64,000 nucleotides of DNA from Symsagittifera roscoffensis. Lineage: Eukaryota; Xenacoelomorpha; Acoela; Convolutidae. The stretch spans positions 68,002,025 to 68,066,024 of the forward strand of contig NC_087064.1 of assembly GCF_963678635.1 (NCBI RefSeq). Reading direction: 5' to 3'. Shown here piece after piece: positions 20,506 to 31,740 of the stretch; position 1 is the first letter of the stretch, and every line of letters starts with the position of its first letter. The notes below the pieces were generated by a model. It searched no databases. It was not told the origin of the DNA and saw only the letters and a list, made by a program, of their open reading frames with translations. The position numbers and the translations under genes are program-made.

Positions 20506-21160
20506 GTGATTCTGGACGAGGCGACTTGTTACTACGAAGATCTTTACAGAAATGGAAAGGTGGAACATCTTGACCGCTTCGGAATTATGAGATGTTTTTC
20601 AAAAACTATTAGTGAGGAATACAAAGAAAAAGTAGCAGAGCCAATAACTTTAATCGAGATAGAAAAGCCAATTGAAAAGCTGAACACATCAACACGTCCA
20701 GATCCAGATGGATTGACATCTGAACTATCCAAACAACACAAAACCCTTTTTGCCGAAAAGCTAATTTCTTTATTTTTAGACGAGCACTCAAAGAAAACCG
20801 ATGCCAAAAACCTTTAACTTAGCACTTATCAAACTGCTATCGAAAGGAAAAGTCATCAAAACAGCTGCTGACTTCAGACCGATCAGCCTCATTAATACAA
20901 ACCAAAAGATTTTTTCGCACCTGCTCGCAGCTAGGTTTAAGAAAGTGCTACAAAAAGTCATATTGCCTGACCAATATGCATACCTAGAAAATAGAAGTAT
21001 ATATAGCTTCAATGAAAATTAGAATTGATACACCACTACAGAATCAGTGCGTATTGAGTAGTGACTTTACAAAAGCATTCGACCGCGTGAAGTATTTAAT
21101 TCAAATTCTGCGTAAAATGAAATTTGCTCTGCTGCTGGTTGACATGCTCGAAAACTTGTA
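20506..21160 (+). pseudogene. LINE reverse transcriptase remnant, copy 1
   Basis: The region reads in two frames: 20506-20817 carries the fingers region with PDPDGLTSEL, then 20801-21160 carries RPISL..., PDQYAY and DFTKAFDRV. A 6-bp loss after FDRV relative to copy 2 and several stop codons make it non-functional. Confidence 0.72.
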
Positions 21161-21171
21161 CGGATTTTTAG

Positions 21172-21353
21172 CTCTCACTTATGATTGTGATGTTGTTGTT
21201 GTTGATTATTTAGCCGCATGCAATGGGGGTGCGGTTGAGTGGATGCAGTGCACGCGGGAGGAGAGGGAGTTGTGGGAGAGGGTGAGATCCAGTCCCCACC
21301 ATTGGGTCCAGGGACACCTCCGACTCAGAAGCAACTTCGCCCCCTTCAAATAA
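21172..21353 (+). CDS. SYTL-like terminal exon, copy 2 (possible alternative last exon)
   Basis: Duplicate of 14737-14918. It keeps the ttttag acceptor, the open frame, the stop and a downstream AATAAA (21390-21395). It differs at several residues (VDDLA to VDYLA, LWGRV to LWERV, LRTSF to LRSNF). Because phase and signals are intact, it could be spliced to the exon ending at 12075 in place of copy 1. The first polyadenylation signal (14955) may usually end transcripts before it, so it may equally be silent. Confidence 0.6.
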
Positions 21354-21389
21354 TCACACCACCACAACCCCTCATAATCATCATCATGC

Positions 21390-21395
21390 AATAAA
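21390..21395 (+). promoter_or_regulatory. Polyadenylation signal AATAAA, copy 2
   Basis: Same position relative to the duplicated stop codon (37 bp downstream) as in copy 1. Confidence 0.45.
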
Positions 21396-24101
21396 TCAGT
21401 TCTAAATCGTCTTTGGAACTCGACCATTGGACAGGCGTTGGGCCATTGGCTTTGAATTGCGAGCTTTTGAATGACAATTTCAATTCGTCTTAATCAATTT
21501 CAATTCGTGTTTGTGTCGAGCATTATCATGCGTTCTATCATCAAATAACTTCTGCCGTGACTTCTAAAACCCTCTTTTTTCCTTGGTATTTGTAATTAAC
21601 CGTCAGATAAATCATAAATGTTATCTTATTTCCGCTGCTGTAACACTAGCCCAAAAGTCTATCTCAATTGAAATACTCGATCTGAAAATGCAGTTGACCG
21701 CAAAAAGTCATATATAATGTAAAAAAAAAAAACGTTTCCCATGTCTTAGCCCCAAAAATGTGCCATGAACATTTCTTAACCGCGTCTCTTCCGAGCCCCC
21801 CCAACCATCTCTTAGCTCACAAACTTCCCAAATTCAAACCGCTTTCTCAACTACCACGTATCTTTTTTCGACAATTTATCGTTTATGCGTCACTGAGACG
21901 CACCCCCTGACAATTCTGACAATTCATTTCAATTCGCTTCTGTGATGTAATTCAACGTAAATTCAATCAATTCGCAAATCAAATTCAACCATTCAATTCA
22001 ATCAATTATTTCATTAATTGTCTGTCTGTTTTCTGTCTTCGTTCGTCTTCAATTAAATCAATGTCAAATATTTGTGAATGTTCATTTATTACAATCAGCC
22101 CACCAGTAATTAATTTATTTTCATCATCAATCAACTCATTGCTAATTCAGAATTAATTTCAACAGATTAATACCATGCTCGTTTTACACAATTTTTGAAA
22201 AATGTCCATAATTTTGTACTTGTTGTGAATCTGTGTGTTTAAATTCAAACTCAAAACAACTGTTTTATGACTGCTCAACAATTTAAATTTAGAAAAAAAG
22301 AGCAAAAGACCAATTTTATACTTAATTGTCATCTAGCTGGTCAGATTTTTGACAAAATGAAATTTTTATCAACTTTTTCAAGATTTTGAGAATTGTGTTG
22401 GAAAATTGTGTTGACAGAAAAATTGTGTTGACTTGGAAATTTAGTTAGTTACGGCGAAGGTTCATAAATGACACATTTTTGCTGAACCAATGATGATTAA
22501 AAGCTATCATCATTAATTCTCACTAATAATAACTCTAAGACTACATGAAAGTAAACTGGTCAGCTCCGGAGTTTACGAGCACCAAGTAGCAAGTTTTGTT
22601 TTATTGGGTGATCTGTTCTTGAATCAGCCTATAACGTTCTTTAACATCAAAACTTTTAACATCAAAACTTTTAACATCAAAACTAATACAATGCTGATTT
22701 AAGTTATCTGGACAAAACGAAGAAAAATGCAATTTATCATCGCGCTTCTCTCAGCTGACATTCGTAAAAAAATGATGGAAAAAAATGGAGTAGACTTTTT
22801 AGTGCCAAAATTATGGTACAATTTATTTTGCAACAATTTTAATTAATTCCAAAATTTTATCCCAATGGGTCATTTTTCGGGATTTTGTTAACTTCCCCCT
22901 TTTGGATTTTGTTAACTATTCCTTTCCTGTGCATGTAATATTTTTGACAACCATTTCTGAATAAAATATGCATTTCAAAAATGTCAACAATTAATTGGGT
23001 TTTCATTTTCGCTTGCTCGTATTTGTATTCGTTACTCACTATTTATTTAATATCTAAGTAAAAATTTAAATAAGTATACTTTCTGAAAACTGTTTTAAGC
23101 TATTGGAAATGTGGCCGCCAAAGTTGCATTTCTAAAAATCAAAATAGGGGTGAAATAGTTAACAAAATTTTTTTTTTGCTTTTAGTTAAGAACAGGCACT
23201 TTTTACAGACTAATCTATAAATATTTTCTACTCTTTGCAAATCGAGAAAAACTTTTGCCTTGTACTAAAGTTTTCTCCCATTTTGTTACAACTTTATATA
23301 GCATGAACGGAAAAAAAATTGATTATTTCAATACTGCAAAAGAAGATTTGTTACACCAGTATATACTGCGTTTTGATTAATTTATATGATCGATTCTATT
23401 CTTCCAGCAGCGGTTTCAACGGGTTAGTTTAGCAACTTTTGCAGGTTTTTCTGCAAATTTTTGCAGAAATACACTGCAAAAAGCAATTGATTTAGCCGAC
23501 AAAAAGAACAATACCTCGACGAAAGATGACTGATTTTAGCTCGGAAACCGCGCAATCTTCATCAGAAATGCTAATCCAAGGCACATTAAGCCCCCAATTA
23601 TAAAGGAGCAGACTGTCGCCCAAAAAGCGGCTATTAAAAGCAATTTGAATTCAAAAAAATTTACCAAAGCTGGGTATATTTTACCTTTCAAATGAAAATT
23701 ATTCCAGGATCAACAGAAACATGACCAGGTTTTTAATTAAACATTATCTGCAATACATAAGGGGCTTCCCCATAGTGAGAGAGGCAACATTATTTTTTCT
23801 GAAAGCCATGGTTGAGAAGAACGCCGGTAAGAAACTTCATGCTGTACGAATTCCCCACTCGAAACGAAACAAAATCTATTAGGGCTAAAGCTAAAGGGGA
23901 TTATTGAATGAGGAAAAGCATATAAATGCAAGGGGGCCTCCAGTTAATAAAATCTGCAGAATATCTAATTTACTGCCAAGCGATTGAAGATTTTATGCAA
24001 ACTATAAACACCAAACCAGAAGGAAAACTTGTACTGGGCGGGATCTGAATGCATATAACAACGAGAAAATAGACAGAACCGGTGAAAAGAAAGCGGGTAC
24101 T

Positions 24102-24464
24102 GTGAAGAAAGATGCTCATATTACGATTTGCAAAAAGTGGAAAACTTTTTTCGATGGCATGCTTTTGAATGATTTAGCACTGACTTTAAACTTTGAACAT
24201 GAACACACCCACAGATGCGGAAAAACAAGGACTGCGACAAGAATTGATTATATTTTTCCTAACGGTATGACAAAACAAAAGTTTTTAATTTCGAAAATAT
24301 CAAAAACATTCCAAGTGACCACAGCTGGCTCTAATGATCATTCCAAACTGACTCTAATAATTGGCGAAGAAATCGAAATTGAAGAAATTCTAGGAGTTTG
24401 GAGACTCAATAATCATAATATCAGATTTTATTGTACCGTCCGATTGCAATCCGACAAACTATGA
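24102..24464 (+). pseudogene. LINE endonuclease fragment, copy 2
   Basis: 120-codon open stretch with TRIDYIFPNG and GSNDHSKL, typical of the C-terminal half of apurinic/apyrimidinic-type endonucleases of non-LTR elements, which nick the target strand. The N-terminal catalytic residues are lost or out of frame. Confidence 0.62.
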
Positions 24465-24675
24465 CATCAAAAAACAACAACTTTGGGACTTTTTAAGAGG
24501 AATTAGCTTGAAAAAGAAAACCATAGAAAGAAAGAGAAGAGAAACATTTCAGGCGAATCTTGAAACAAAACATTTAGAAAATGATCGTAACAAAAAAATC
24601 TAATGAAAAAAAAATCAAAAAATTTCGAATTACACAAAGGTAAGTAAAAGCTAGCAACCATGAAAAAATATTTGG

Positions 24676-25828
24676 GTGGTTTTCGAAGGCAATCCTAAAG
24701 CTGTTAAACGTTGGATACAACAATGCCCACCAAAGAATCTCATAACTGATTTCAATTGTTTATCTGGAGAGCTGACGAATAACGTTTATGTGATTCTGGT
24801 CGAGGCGACTTGTTACTACGAAGATCTTTACAGAAGAAATGGAAAGGTGGAATATCTTGACCGCTTCGGAATTATGAGATGATTTTCAAAAACGATTAGT
24901 GAGGAATACAAAAAAAAAGTAGCAGAGCCAATAACTTTAATCGAGATAGAAAAGTCAATTGAAAAGCTGAACACATCAACACGTCCAGATCCAGATGGAT
25001 TGACATCTGAACTATCCAAACAACACAAAACCCTTTTTGCCGAAAAGCTAATTTCTTTATTTTTAGACGAGCACTCAAAGAAAACCGATGCCAAAAACCT
25101 TTAACTTAGCACTTATCAAACTGCTATCGAAAGGAAAAGTCATCAAAACAGCTGCTGACTTCAGACCGATCAGCCTCATTAATACAAACCAAAAGATTTT
25201 TTCGCACCTGCTCGCAGCTAGGTTTAAGAAAGTGCTACAAAAAGTCATATTGCCTGACCAATATGCATACCTAGAAAAAAGAAGTATATATAGCTTCAAT
25301 GAAAATTAGAATTGATACACCACTACAGAATCAGTGCGTATTGAGTAGTGACTTTAGAAAAGCATTCGACCGCGTGGATCGGAAGTATTTAATTCAAATT
25401 CTGCGTAAAATGAACTTTGCTCTGCTGCTGGTTGACATGCTTGAAAACTTGTACGGAAAAGCAAATGCGATTATAGTTGTGGGAGTTTTTTTTTCAGTGA
25501 AGAAATATCACTGGGAAGGGGTATACGACCAGTTTGTCCACTATCCGCCTCATTTTGTATTGTAGCTTTGGAGCCGCTTCTTGAAATCTTGAGACGACAT
25601 CAGTGGTATGAAACCCCAATGAAACGACGAGTGGTAGCTTATGCAGATACTGTTCATGTTTTTTTACATGCGAATGACATGAATCGGCTTTTCCTCGAAA
25701 TCTATAAATTTTGCCGAGGAACACAATTTAAAAAAAGGGGCAAAAGTAAGATCCTAAGCGTTGACAATTTGCCGGAACAACCCAATGTATCGTACATAAA
25801 AATATTCGGTTTTTTCCTAGGGTATTGA
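24676..25828 (+). pseudogene. LINE reverse transcriptase remnant, copy 2
   Basis: Runs through RT blocks in several frames: fingers with PDPDGLTSEL, palm with RPISLINTNQKIF, FRKAFDRVDRKY, then EPLLEIL, and AYADTVHVF in place of the YADD core. The second catalytic Asp is replaced by Thr and there are frame breaks, so it is dead. It is longer than copy 1 because the duplication breakpoint did not remove its 3' part. Confidence 0.72.
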
Positions 25829-25870
25829 CAATTGACTAAAACCGAATTGCCCGCAGCGGAAAAAAATTGC

Positions 25871-26424
25871 CCTAAACTTGGTATCTAGCTAATAAAAGTA
25901 GGAAAAACAACCAACTGGATTTGAAAACGAGCTAAATTAACGGGTTTTTTAAAGAACATATACTAAAAATTGCTTTTCAAACTGTATACCAGATACTTTG
26001 GGTCAATTTTGAATTTTTCAACACACAATATTCTGGTCATCATAAGTACGAAAAAATAGGGCTGCAGTATGTTCGAAAATCCATATGCAAGATAACTGAA
26101 AAAGCAACTTCTTTTTATACTTTAAGTTAGTCATAAAAAACTCGACAATTGACATTTGATTCCATTTTGTAACACTTCCCTTGTTAACTTAACTCTTTTT
26201 AAAACTACCTTGATACTTTTTAATTTACGTTTGATAAGTTATTTTCCCATTCCCAAAGAAACTGAGGAATCTATATGCTAAGTGTAGTTTTTCTATGCAG
26301 TACGCTTTTTACAAGAAAGTATTGAATGTTCTGATCGAACCCAGATAGAATGTACTTGAGCCAAGCGTGCATGCTACACACTCTTCCAAATTCGCTTGGA
26401 GTCTATCTAAATTGCTCAATTAAT
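25871..26424. other. No feature recognised
   Basis: AT-rich sequence between the LINE and the REP-A pair. Confidence 0.4.
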
Positions 26425-27425
26425 TCTTTAGAAATATTTGTTTTGACTTTCCTTATGAAAGTAACGGAATACTTTTGCTCGGGGTGGGTTTTTTTTAGAC
26501 AAATTTTGACATTTTAACTAGCCATTGTTGACGCAATTTTTTCAATATCAATCAAAAACTATTGTTGTCTTGAGCTTAAATTTGAAAATATATTTCACCT
26601 GTGTTATTTTTTTTAAGTAAAAGGGACTTATTTTTTGCCATTTCGGACAATTAACGCGCGATATATTTCGCACTTTTAACGCGTGAGCGGAGATTTTTTC
26701 CCTTTAAGAAATCATTCCAAATTGGTTTAAGGAAGCTTATATGCCATAATTGATTTGTTAATAGGAGCGAAGTCTATCACTTTGTACTTAAAATTACTTG
26801 AAGAACTTTAGTAATAATAAACTAATAATATTTGATTTTATGGGAACTATGTACAACGTAGTGAAAAAGTCTTTGTTGTTCCGACTTTTGCAACGAAAGT
26901 AACGGAATATTTGTGTTCGGGGTGGATTTTTTTTTCTTCAGACAGATTTCGACTTTTTAACTAGCCTTTTTTGACGAAATTTTTAAATATCTTTCAAAAG
27001 GTATTGTTGTCCTGAGCTTAAATTTGAAAAAATTTTTACCGGTTATTGTTTTTAGTGAAGTTATCAGGGTGAGGGTTTAAAAATTGTGGTTGCCATTTCG
27101 GCCAGTTTTGGATAATTAACGCGCGATATATTTCGGCTATTAACGCGTAAGCGAGGTTTAATCCGTCTTAAAAATCGTTCGAAATTGGTTTAAGGAAGCT
27201 TGTAAGCCATAATTGTTTTGTTAAGAGGAGCACAATTTATATCTTTCTACTTAATATGACGTCTTGGGGATGTTCTCACAAAAAATCTCAATATTTTTTA
27301 AAAAGTTTTTTTTTTTCATTTTTATTTATTTTCATATAAGTTTTTCATGTTATTAATGCTCCATATACCCCAAAAGGCAGTCGGAACATTCAAAGCTTTG
27401 CCCTGATACGAGCAGTTTTGTTGGC
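26425..27425 (+). repeat. REP-A, one partial and one full copy in tandem
   Basis: Both begin with 'gaaagtaacggaata' and 'gctcggggtggg' (or 'gttcggggtgg'), then 'tttaactagcc', 'gagcttaaatttgaaa', 'attaacgcgcgatatattt' and 'taacgcgt'. The first copy stops near 26800. The second (from about 26874) reaches the terminal 'ggcagtcggaacatt' and 'ccctgatacgagcag' block. No coding capacity. Confidence 0.78.
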
Positions 27426-29064
27426 TGTTTATTATTCCACACACAAGACTAGAGTTCTGTTAAAAGTTTGTAGTTTTGAAGCTTTTGGCGCATACTTTTC
27501 ATCTACTAAAAGCAACAAATAACCGCTAGAGTTATGGAAAAATAATTATGAAACAATAAGTCATCATTTTCATCCAACACAGTTATTGCCACTGGATAAT
27601 AATCAAACTTTCAATTTTTTCACGGAGACTTCTATGAAAAAATCAGGAGACTTCTATTACATTAGGTTTTTATGCATAGACATTCGATGCGAGTATATCA
27701 ATTTTGCGAAACTATTATACCAATTATATAAATTTTTCGAGACTTCTAAGAAATGAAAATGTCTGTTGTTTTTAAGCATAGACCTTCGATGTGATTATAT
27801 AAATTTTTTGAAACAATATTGAAAAGAACTCAAAACAGTCATCAGGATTTAACCCTTAAATGTCAATATTTGTTTTCATTGTTGTCTGGCATCTTCAGTT
27901 TGTCATGTTTCTTCCTTTTTAAGTTTTAGTTTATAATTTTTAAAATAAGAGTAGAAAATAACACGCTGAATTACAGAAAAAACTTTTGGATGCAATGATA
28001 AGTTCATCTCCTTTTGATTTTGAATTCAGCCATTCTTGTACAATCATTATTTGGTTTCCAAAAAATCGAAAATCAAAATCTTCCTGCTGCCTCAACCTTG
28101 TTTTTTTAAATTTCGGTTCAAAATATGTACTTTTTGTCATTTTAAAAAACAGCTATGACAATTTTTTTTTATTCAGAAAAAGCTTAATTTTTTAATTAGA
28201 AAGAAATTTGACAGAAAGTTTTTGTAGTCCGAAAAATTTTAATGCTCAGAGCACAGAATTTAAAAAAATTTTAGGTTGAAATTAGAAATTTGGGACTGCT
28301 TTGACTACTATGCAGCAATGTGGAATAATCGACGCGCGTTACCTTTGTCCATTTAAAGAGTAAGCAGCAATTTGAATAAATTCAATTTGAACTGAGTCAA
28401 AAAACTTCTTATTATTTTCATTACCTGCCGTAAAATTATGTTGGGAATTTTGAAGAAAAGATTTTAAAAATGCGCTGAGAGTGGTTATTTTTATACCAGG
28501 TTCGAGTTTTTTACTAGTCTTTTTTCAATGATATTTTTTACGCAAACTGAAAGACATTGATGCCATAAGAATCATATTTTAAGTGTGATCTTTTTCGTCA
28601 AATTTTAGCGCTTTGAACTTTTTCTACAAGTTTATATATTTAAGACGCTGCATATCAAACATCCTTTACTTCTGATTGTTCGAAAAACTAGTAGGAACTT
28701 TGTATTTGGGTGTGTTTGGTTTTTTTTTTCCACGCATGCCAAATCAGGTGCCACAAATTAGCATCGGAATTGTTCCACGCAAAATCTGGAACCATAAATA
28801 ATCGTGGGAATGGGTGATAACCCAATTGAAGCCCTTCCAGTCGTGATTTGAATGACGCTTAACCATATTCAAAAGTTTATCCCAGTGTTGAGAAAAACTG
28901 GTTTATTTTTTTTCGATTTTAGTAAAAATTGAGCCAGTGAAGCTACTTGTAGACTAAAACTTAGTTACTATAGAAGAGTTAAGTTTTGAATTTTTCATTT
29001 ATTGCTTTTTTGGCAAAAAAAAATTCTAAATAAAAATTTTTTTTGTGCAAAATTTAACAAAATT
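27426..29064. other. No feature recognised
   Basis: AT-rich, no convincing exon on either strand. Confidence 0.4.
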
Positions 29065-30166
29065 TGCGAAAATTTTTTGTCAGTATCGAGAAAAACTGGC
29101 TTGAAAAATTGATTTTTATTCCAATTTCGAGCAAACAAAGAGCAAGCAGGCTTATTACAGCTAATTTATGCTTATTTAAGCTCTAAAAACATAGTTTTAC
29201 GCACTTTAAATTGATCTTAGAGTTTTTTAGTGCTATTTGGGAAGCAAAAACATCAAAAAAAAATCAACATTTTTTCTGCAAAAAAAGTTTTAAAAAATTA
29301 AGTTTTAATTTTTTCAAATTATTTTCTTTCTGATTTTCTAGGTTTTTTAGTGATTTTTTCTTCAAAACTTCCTGTCCAATTTGCTTATATCACTTAAGTT
29401 GTCGAATAAAACTTTATAAATTTTAAATTCAAGTCAGATCCTATTATCAAACCACGCAAAAAAAACTGAAATACTTCGAATTTTTTATAGTTTTTTTCTA
29501 ATGACTATGGTCGAACAATCTGTGCTACTTGCACAGTAAACGACTACTCTTGTTTTTGCTTCGTTTTTTGCATGCAAAATGCAGCCACTTCTTCAATCAT
29601 ACTTTGTAATTGTATGTTTTTTAGAACTTTTCTCCTGAAATCATTCACTTATTTTACCACAAATATGATTGATTGCATATTCTTCATCAAGTAATTTAAA
29701 CAATTTTAACCATGCCAACATTTTCTTTGTTTTTGTTGGTTCTCAAACCAAACTATTTTAACAGCGAACAACAAGCTAAATTCTCTTTATATATTCAATT
29801 TCATTGATTGGGTTTTCTATATCCGCGTTAGATTTTGTTGAAGAAACTGACAGCTCAAAAGTTGTTTATGATGGGAACCACTGAATCACAATATACAACA
29901 ATCACTACTCCAGTTTCAGTCGAGTCTTCCTCTGAGTCCATGATGACTTATGACCAGCTGGCAGCCTTGATGGTTTCACTCTCCCAGACCACCTGGCAAA
30001 TGCAACTCTGGCCCTTTGCCTCAGTTCTAGTAATGGGACTCTGGATCCTGGTCATTACCCTCATGCGAGCCACTCAAAGGAACAACCACGAGGTCAACTC
30101 TGAAAATGGCGGGAACTCCGCGGGACAAAATGGCGGAAACAAGAACAGTGGTTCTGTTGCGGTCGT
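29065..30166. repeat. Tandem duplication 2, copy 1
   Basis: Starts at 'gcgaaaattttttgtcag' and ends at 'gttgcggtcgt'. It is almost identical to 30202-31293. It contains about 0.8 kb of upstream sequence and the first two thirds of the membrane-protein coding region. Confidence 0.9.
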
Positions 30167-30248
30167 AAGGTTCTGTTGCGAAAATTTTTTGTGGTTCTGT
30201 TGCGAAATTTTTTTGTCAGTATCGAGAAAAACTGGCTTGAAAAATTGA
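29868..30248 (+). CDS. Single-pass membrane protein, copy 1 (C-terminus replaced at duplication junction)
   Basis: 126 codons from the first ATG. It has a Ser/Thr-rich N-terminus, one hydrophobic segment (QLWPFASVLVMGLWILVITL), then RATQRNN and a Gly/Asn-rich stretch. After GSVAVV the frame runs into junction filler and intergenic sequence, giving an unrelated Cys-rich tail ending KTGLKN. Compared with copy 2 it has I/S, V/L and V/A changes near the N-terminus, a Leu-to-Pro change in the membrane segment and a slightly longer Asn/Gly run. It is probably a broken copy. An open stretch extends 11 codons upstream but lacks an ATG. I do not recognise the family. Confidence 0.5.
   Translation: MMGTTESQYTTITTPVSVESSSESMMTYDQLAALMVSLSQTTWQMQLWPFASVLVMGLWILVITLMRATQRNNHEVNSENGGNSAGQNGGNKNSGSVAVVRFCCENFLWFCCEIFLSVSRKTGLKN
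30167..30201. other. Filler at duplication 2 junction
   Basis: About 35 bp between the copies, made of alternating pieces of the two breakpoints: 'ggttctgttgcg' (unit end) and 'aaaattttttgtgg' (unit start), repeated. This is the pattern left by repeated template switching at a shared 'ttgcg'. Confidence 0.75.
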
Positions 30249-31293
30249 TTTTTATTCCAATTTCGAGCAAACAAAGAGCAAGCAGGCTTATTACAGCTAA
30301 TTTATGCTTATTTAAGCTCTAAAAACATAGTTTTACGCACTTTAAATTGATCTTAGAGTTTTTTAGTGCTATTTGGGAAGCAAAAACATAAAAAAAAAAT
30401 CAACATTTTTTCTGCAAAAAAAGTTTTAAAAAATTAAGTTTTAATTTTTTCAAATTATTTTCTTTCTGATTTTCTAGGTTTTTTAGTGATTTTTTCTTCA
30501 AAACTTCCTGTCCAATTTGCTTATATCACTTAAGTTGTCGAATAAAACTTTATAAATTTTAAATTCAAGTCAGATCCTATTATCAAACCACGCAAAAAAA
30601 ACTGAAATACTTCGAATTTTTTATAGTTTTTTTCTAATGACTATGGTCGAACAATCTGTGCTACTTGCACAGTAAACGACTACTCTTGTTTTTGCTTCGT
30701 TTTTTGCATGCAAAATGCAGCCACTTCTTCAATCATACTTTGTAATTGTATGTTTTTTAGAACTTTTCTCCTGAAATCATTCACTTATTTTACCACAAAT
30801 ATGATTGATTGCATATTCTTCATCAAGTAATTTAAACAATTTTAACCATGCCAACATTTTCTTTGTTTTTGTTGGTTCTCAAACCAAACTATTTTAACAG
30901 CAAACAACAAGCTAAATTCTCTTTATATATTCAATTTCATTGATTGGGTTTTCTATATCCGCGTTAGATTTTGTTGAAGAAACTGACAGCTCAAAAGTTG
31001 TTTATGATGGGAACCACTGAATCACAATATACAACAAGCACTACTCCACTTTCGGCCGAGTCTTCCTCGGAGTCCATGATGACTTATGACCAGCTGGCAG
31101 CCTTGATGGTTTCACTCTCCCAGACCACCTGGCAAATGCAACTCTGGCTCTTTGCCTCAGTTCTAGTAATGGGACTCTGGATCCTGGTCATTACCCTCAT
31201 GCGAGCCACTCAAAGGAACAACCACGAGGTCAACTCTGAAAACTCCGCGGGACAAAATGGCGGAAACAAGAACAGTGGTTCTGTTGCGGTCGT
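30202..31293. repeat. Tandem duplication 2, copy 2
   Basis: Second copy of 29065-30166, followed by the original downstream sequence that completes the coding region. Differences are few, so the duplication looks recent. Confidence 0.9.
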
Positions 31294-31468
31294 GAGCAAG
31301 GAGGATGGTAGGGAGTCGGAAGGATCTGGCAAGGATCTGGACTGTAAAGCGGGCAACTTCGGAACAAACATCAAGGTTGCAATCGGTGAACCGGACTCGC
31401 CGGATGCGAAGTACAGACTAAACGACTACTGGAGCCTGGACATGAATGAATCTGTGCTAAGGCTGTAA
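31004..31468 (+). CDS. Unrecognised single-pass membrane protein, complete copy
   Basis: 154 residues from ATG at 31004 to TAA. Residues 1-40 are Ser/Thr/Met/Gln-rich without a signal peptide. Residues 46-66 form one strongly hydrophobic segment (LWLFASVLVMGLWILVITLM), followed by Arg residues, so by the positive-inside rule the C-terminus should face the cytosol. Residues 75-110 are Asn/Gly/Ser/Glu-rich. The last 40 end with KYRLNDYWSLDMNESVLRL. GC content is clearly above the surrounding sequence, which supports real coding. An in-frame TAG at 30965 overlaps an acceptor-like 'gttag', so the reading frame may instead be a last exon starting at 30968. Function unknown; a peptide-motif tail for trafficking is possible but unproven. 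Confidence 0.6.
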   Translation: MMGTTESQYTTSTTPLSAESSSESMMTYDQLAALMVSLSQTTWQMQLWLFASVLVMGLWILVITLMRATQRNNHEVNSENSAGQNGGNKNSGSVAVVSKEDGRESEGSGKDLDCKAGNFGTNIKVAIGEPDSPDAKYRLNDYWSLDMNESVLRL

Positions 31469-31698
31469 CAACAATTTTAAATTTTGTCGGTGAGGGAAAA
31501 TAATTTTAAAGTAAATAATGGAAATGTTTTAAAAGAAAATAATGACTCTATAGTATCGGAGCATATAAATTTGCATACGTTACCTTGAAATTTTTTTAAT
31601 TTAAATATTATTTCAGCTCGAAAACTTCAGTTTTTGAAAAGAAGTTCAAATTGAGCTTTTGCTGAGTTTAATATATATCTAATTGCTTAGATATCTAA

Positions 31699-31720
31699 TC
31701 CCCCCTTAAATCCGCTACTG
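31699..31720. repeat. hAT MITE end fragment
   Basis: 'cttaaatccgctactg' after a C run matches the right end of the hAT MITEs at 12598 and 9716. Only the end is present. Confidence 0.4.
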
Positions 31721-31740
31721 TATATATGTTAAATATACAG

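Larger units (their letters stand above)
14731..21164. repeat. Tandem duplication 1, copy 1
   Basis: This unit holds the terminal C2 exon, its 3' flank and most of a LINE. It recurs from 21165 to 25457. Copy 1 ends mid-LINE at 'cttgtacgga' and is followed at once by the second copy of 'ttttagctctcac'. The original LINE sequence beyond that point continues only after copy 2, as expected for a head-to-tail duplication. Copy 1 keeps two segments that copy 2 lacks (about 15040-15850 and about 18745-19640) and has gained a 467-bp DNA transposon. Confidence 0.88.
18290..21164 (+). mobile_element. L1/Tx1-type LINE, copy 1 (decayed, 3' truncated)
   Basis: Non-LTR retrotransposon remnant. In order: a gag-like ORF1 ending in a zinc-knuckle-like motif (18660-19312), fragments of an apurinic-type endonuclease (about 19640-20180) and a reverse transcriptase (20506-21160) whose blocks RPISLINTNQKIFSHLLA, PDQYAYLENRSI and SSDFTKAFDRV are recognisable. 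Such proteins bind their RNA, nick target DNA and copy the RNA into the nick. The reading frame is broken many times, the endonuclease SDH motif has become NYH, and the element stops at 21164 because the tandem duplication breakpoint cuts through it. The 5' end is not precisely located. Confidence 0.8.
21165..25457. repeat. Tandem duplication 1, copy 2
   Basis: Repeats 14731-21164 with about 0.8-kb and 0.9-kb deletions and without the 467-bp transposon. The junction at 21164/21165 joins 'cttgtacgga' to 'tttttagctctcac' with at most a base or two of homology, so it was not made by recombination between long repeats. Confidence 0.88.
23480..25870 (+). mobile_element. L1/Tx1-type LINE, copy 2
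   Basis: Partner of the LINE at 18290-21164, but it continues past the breakpoint into the rest of the RT. Endonuclease remnants at 24102-24464 retain GSNDHSKL (the SDH-type catalytic motif lost in copy 1). ORF1 is missing through an internal deletion near 23945. Downstream blocks include SSDFRKAFDRVDRKY, a degraded GVRPVCPLSA and an AYADT where a functional RT has YADD. It is inactive. Confidence 0.8.

Noticed and set aside
20544-20807. Minus-strand frames opposite the LINE RT (and at 24828-25094)
   Set aside because: The plus strand has recognised RT motifs; the minus frames are shadows duplicated with it.
14731-25457. Tandem duplications as pure assembly artefacts
   Set aside because: The copies differ by substitutions, deletions and a transposon with its own target duplication, and two other junctions carry templated filler; artefactual repeats would be cleaner. 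Haplotype merging is not fully excluded without reads.
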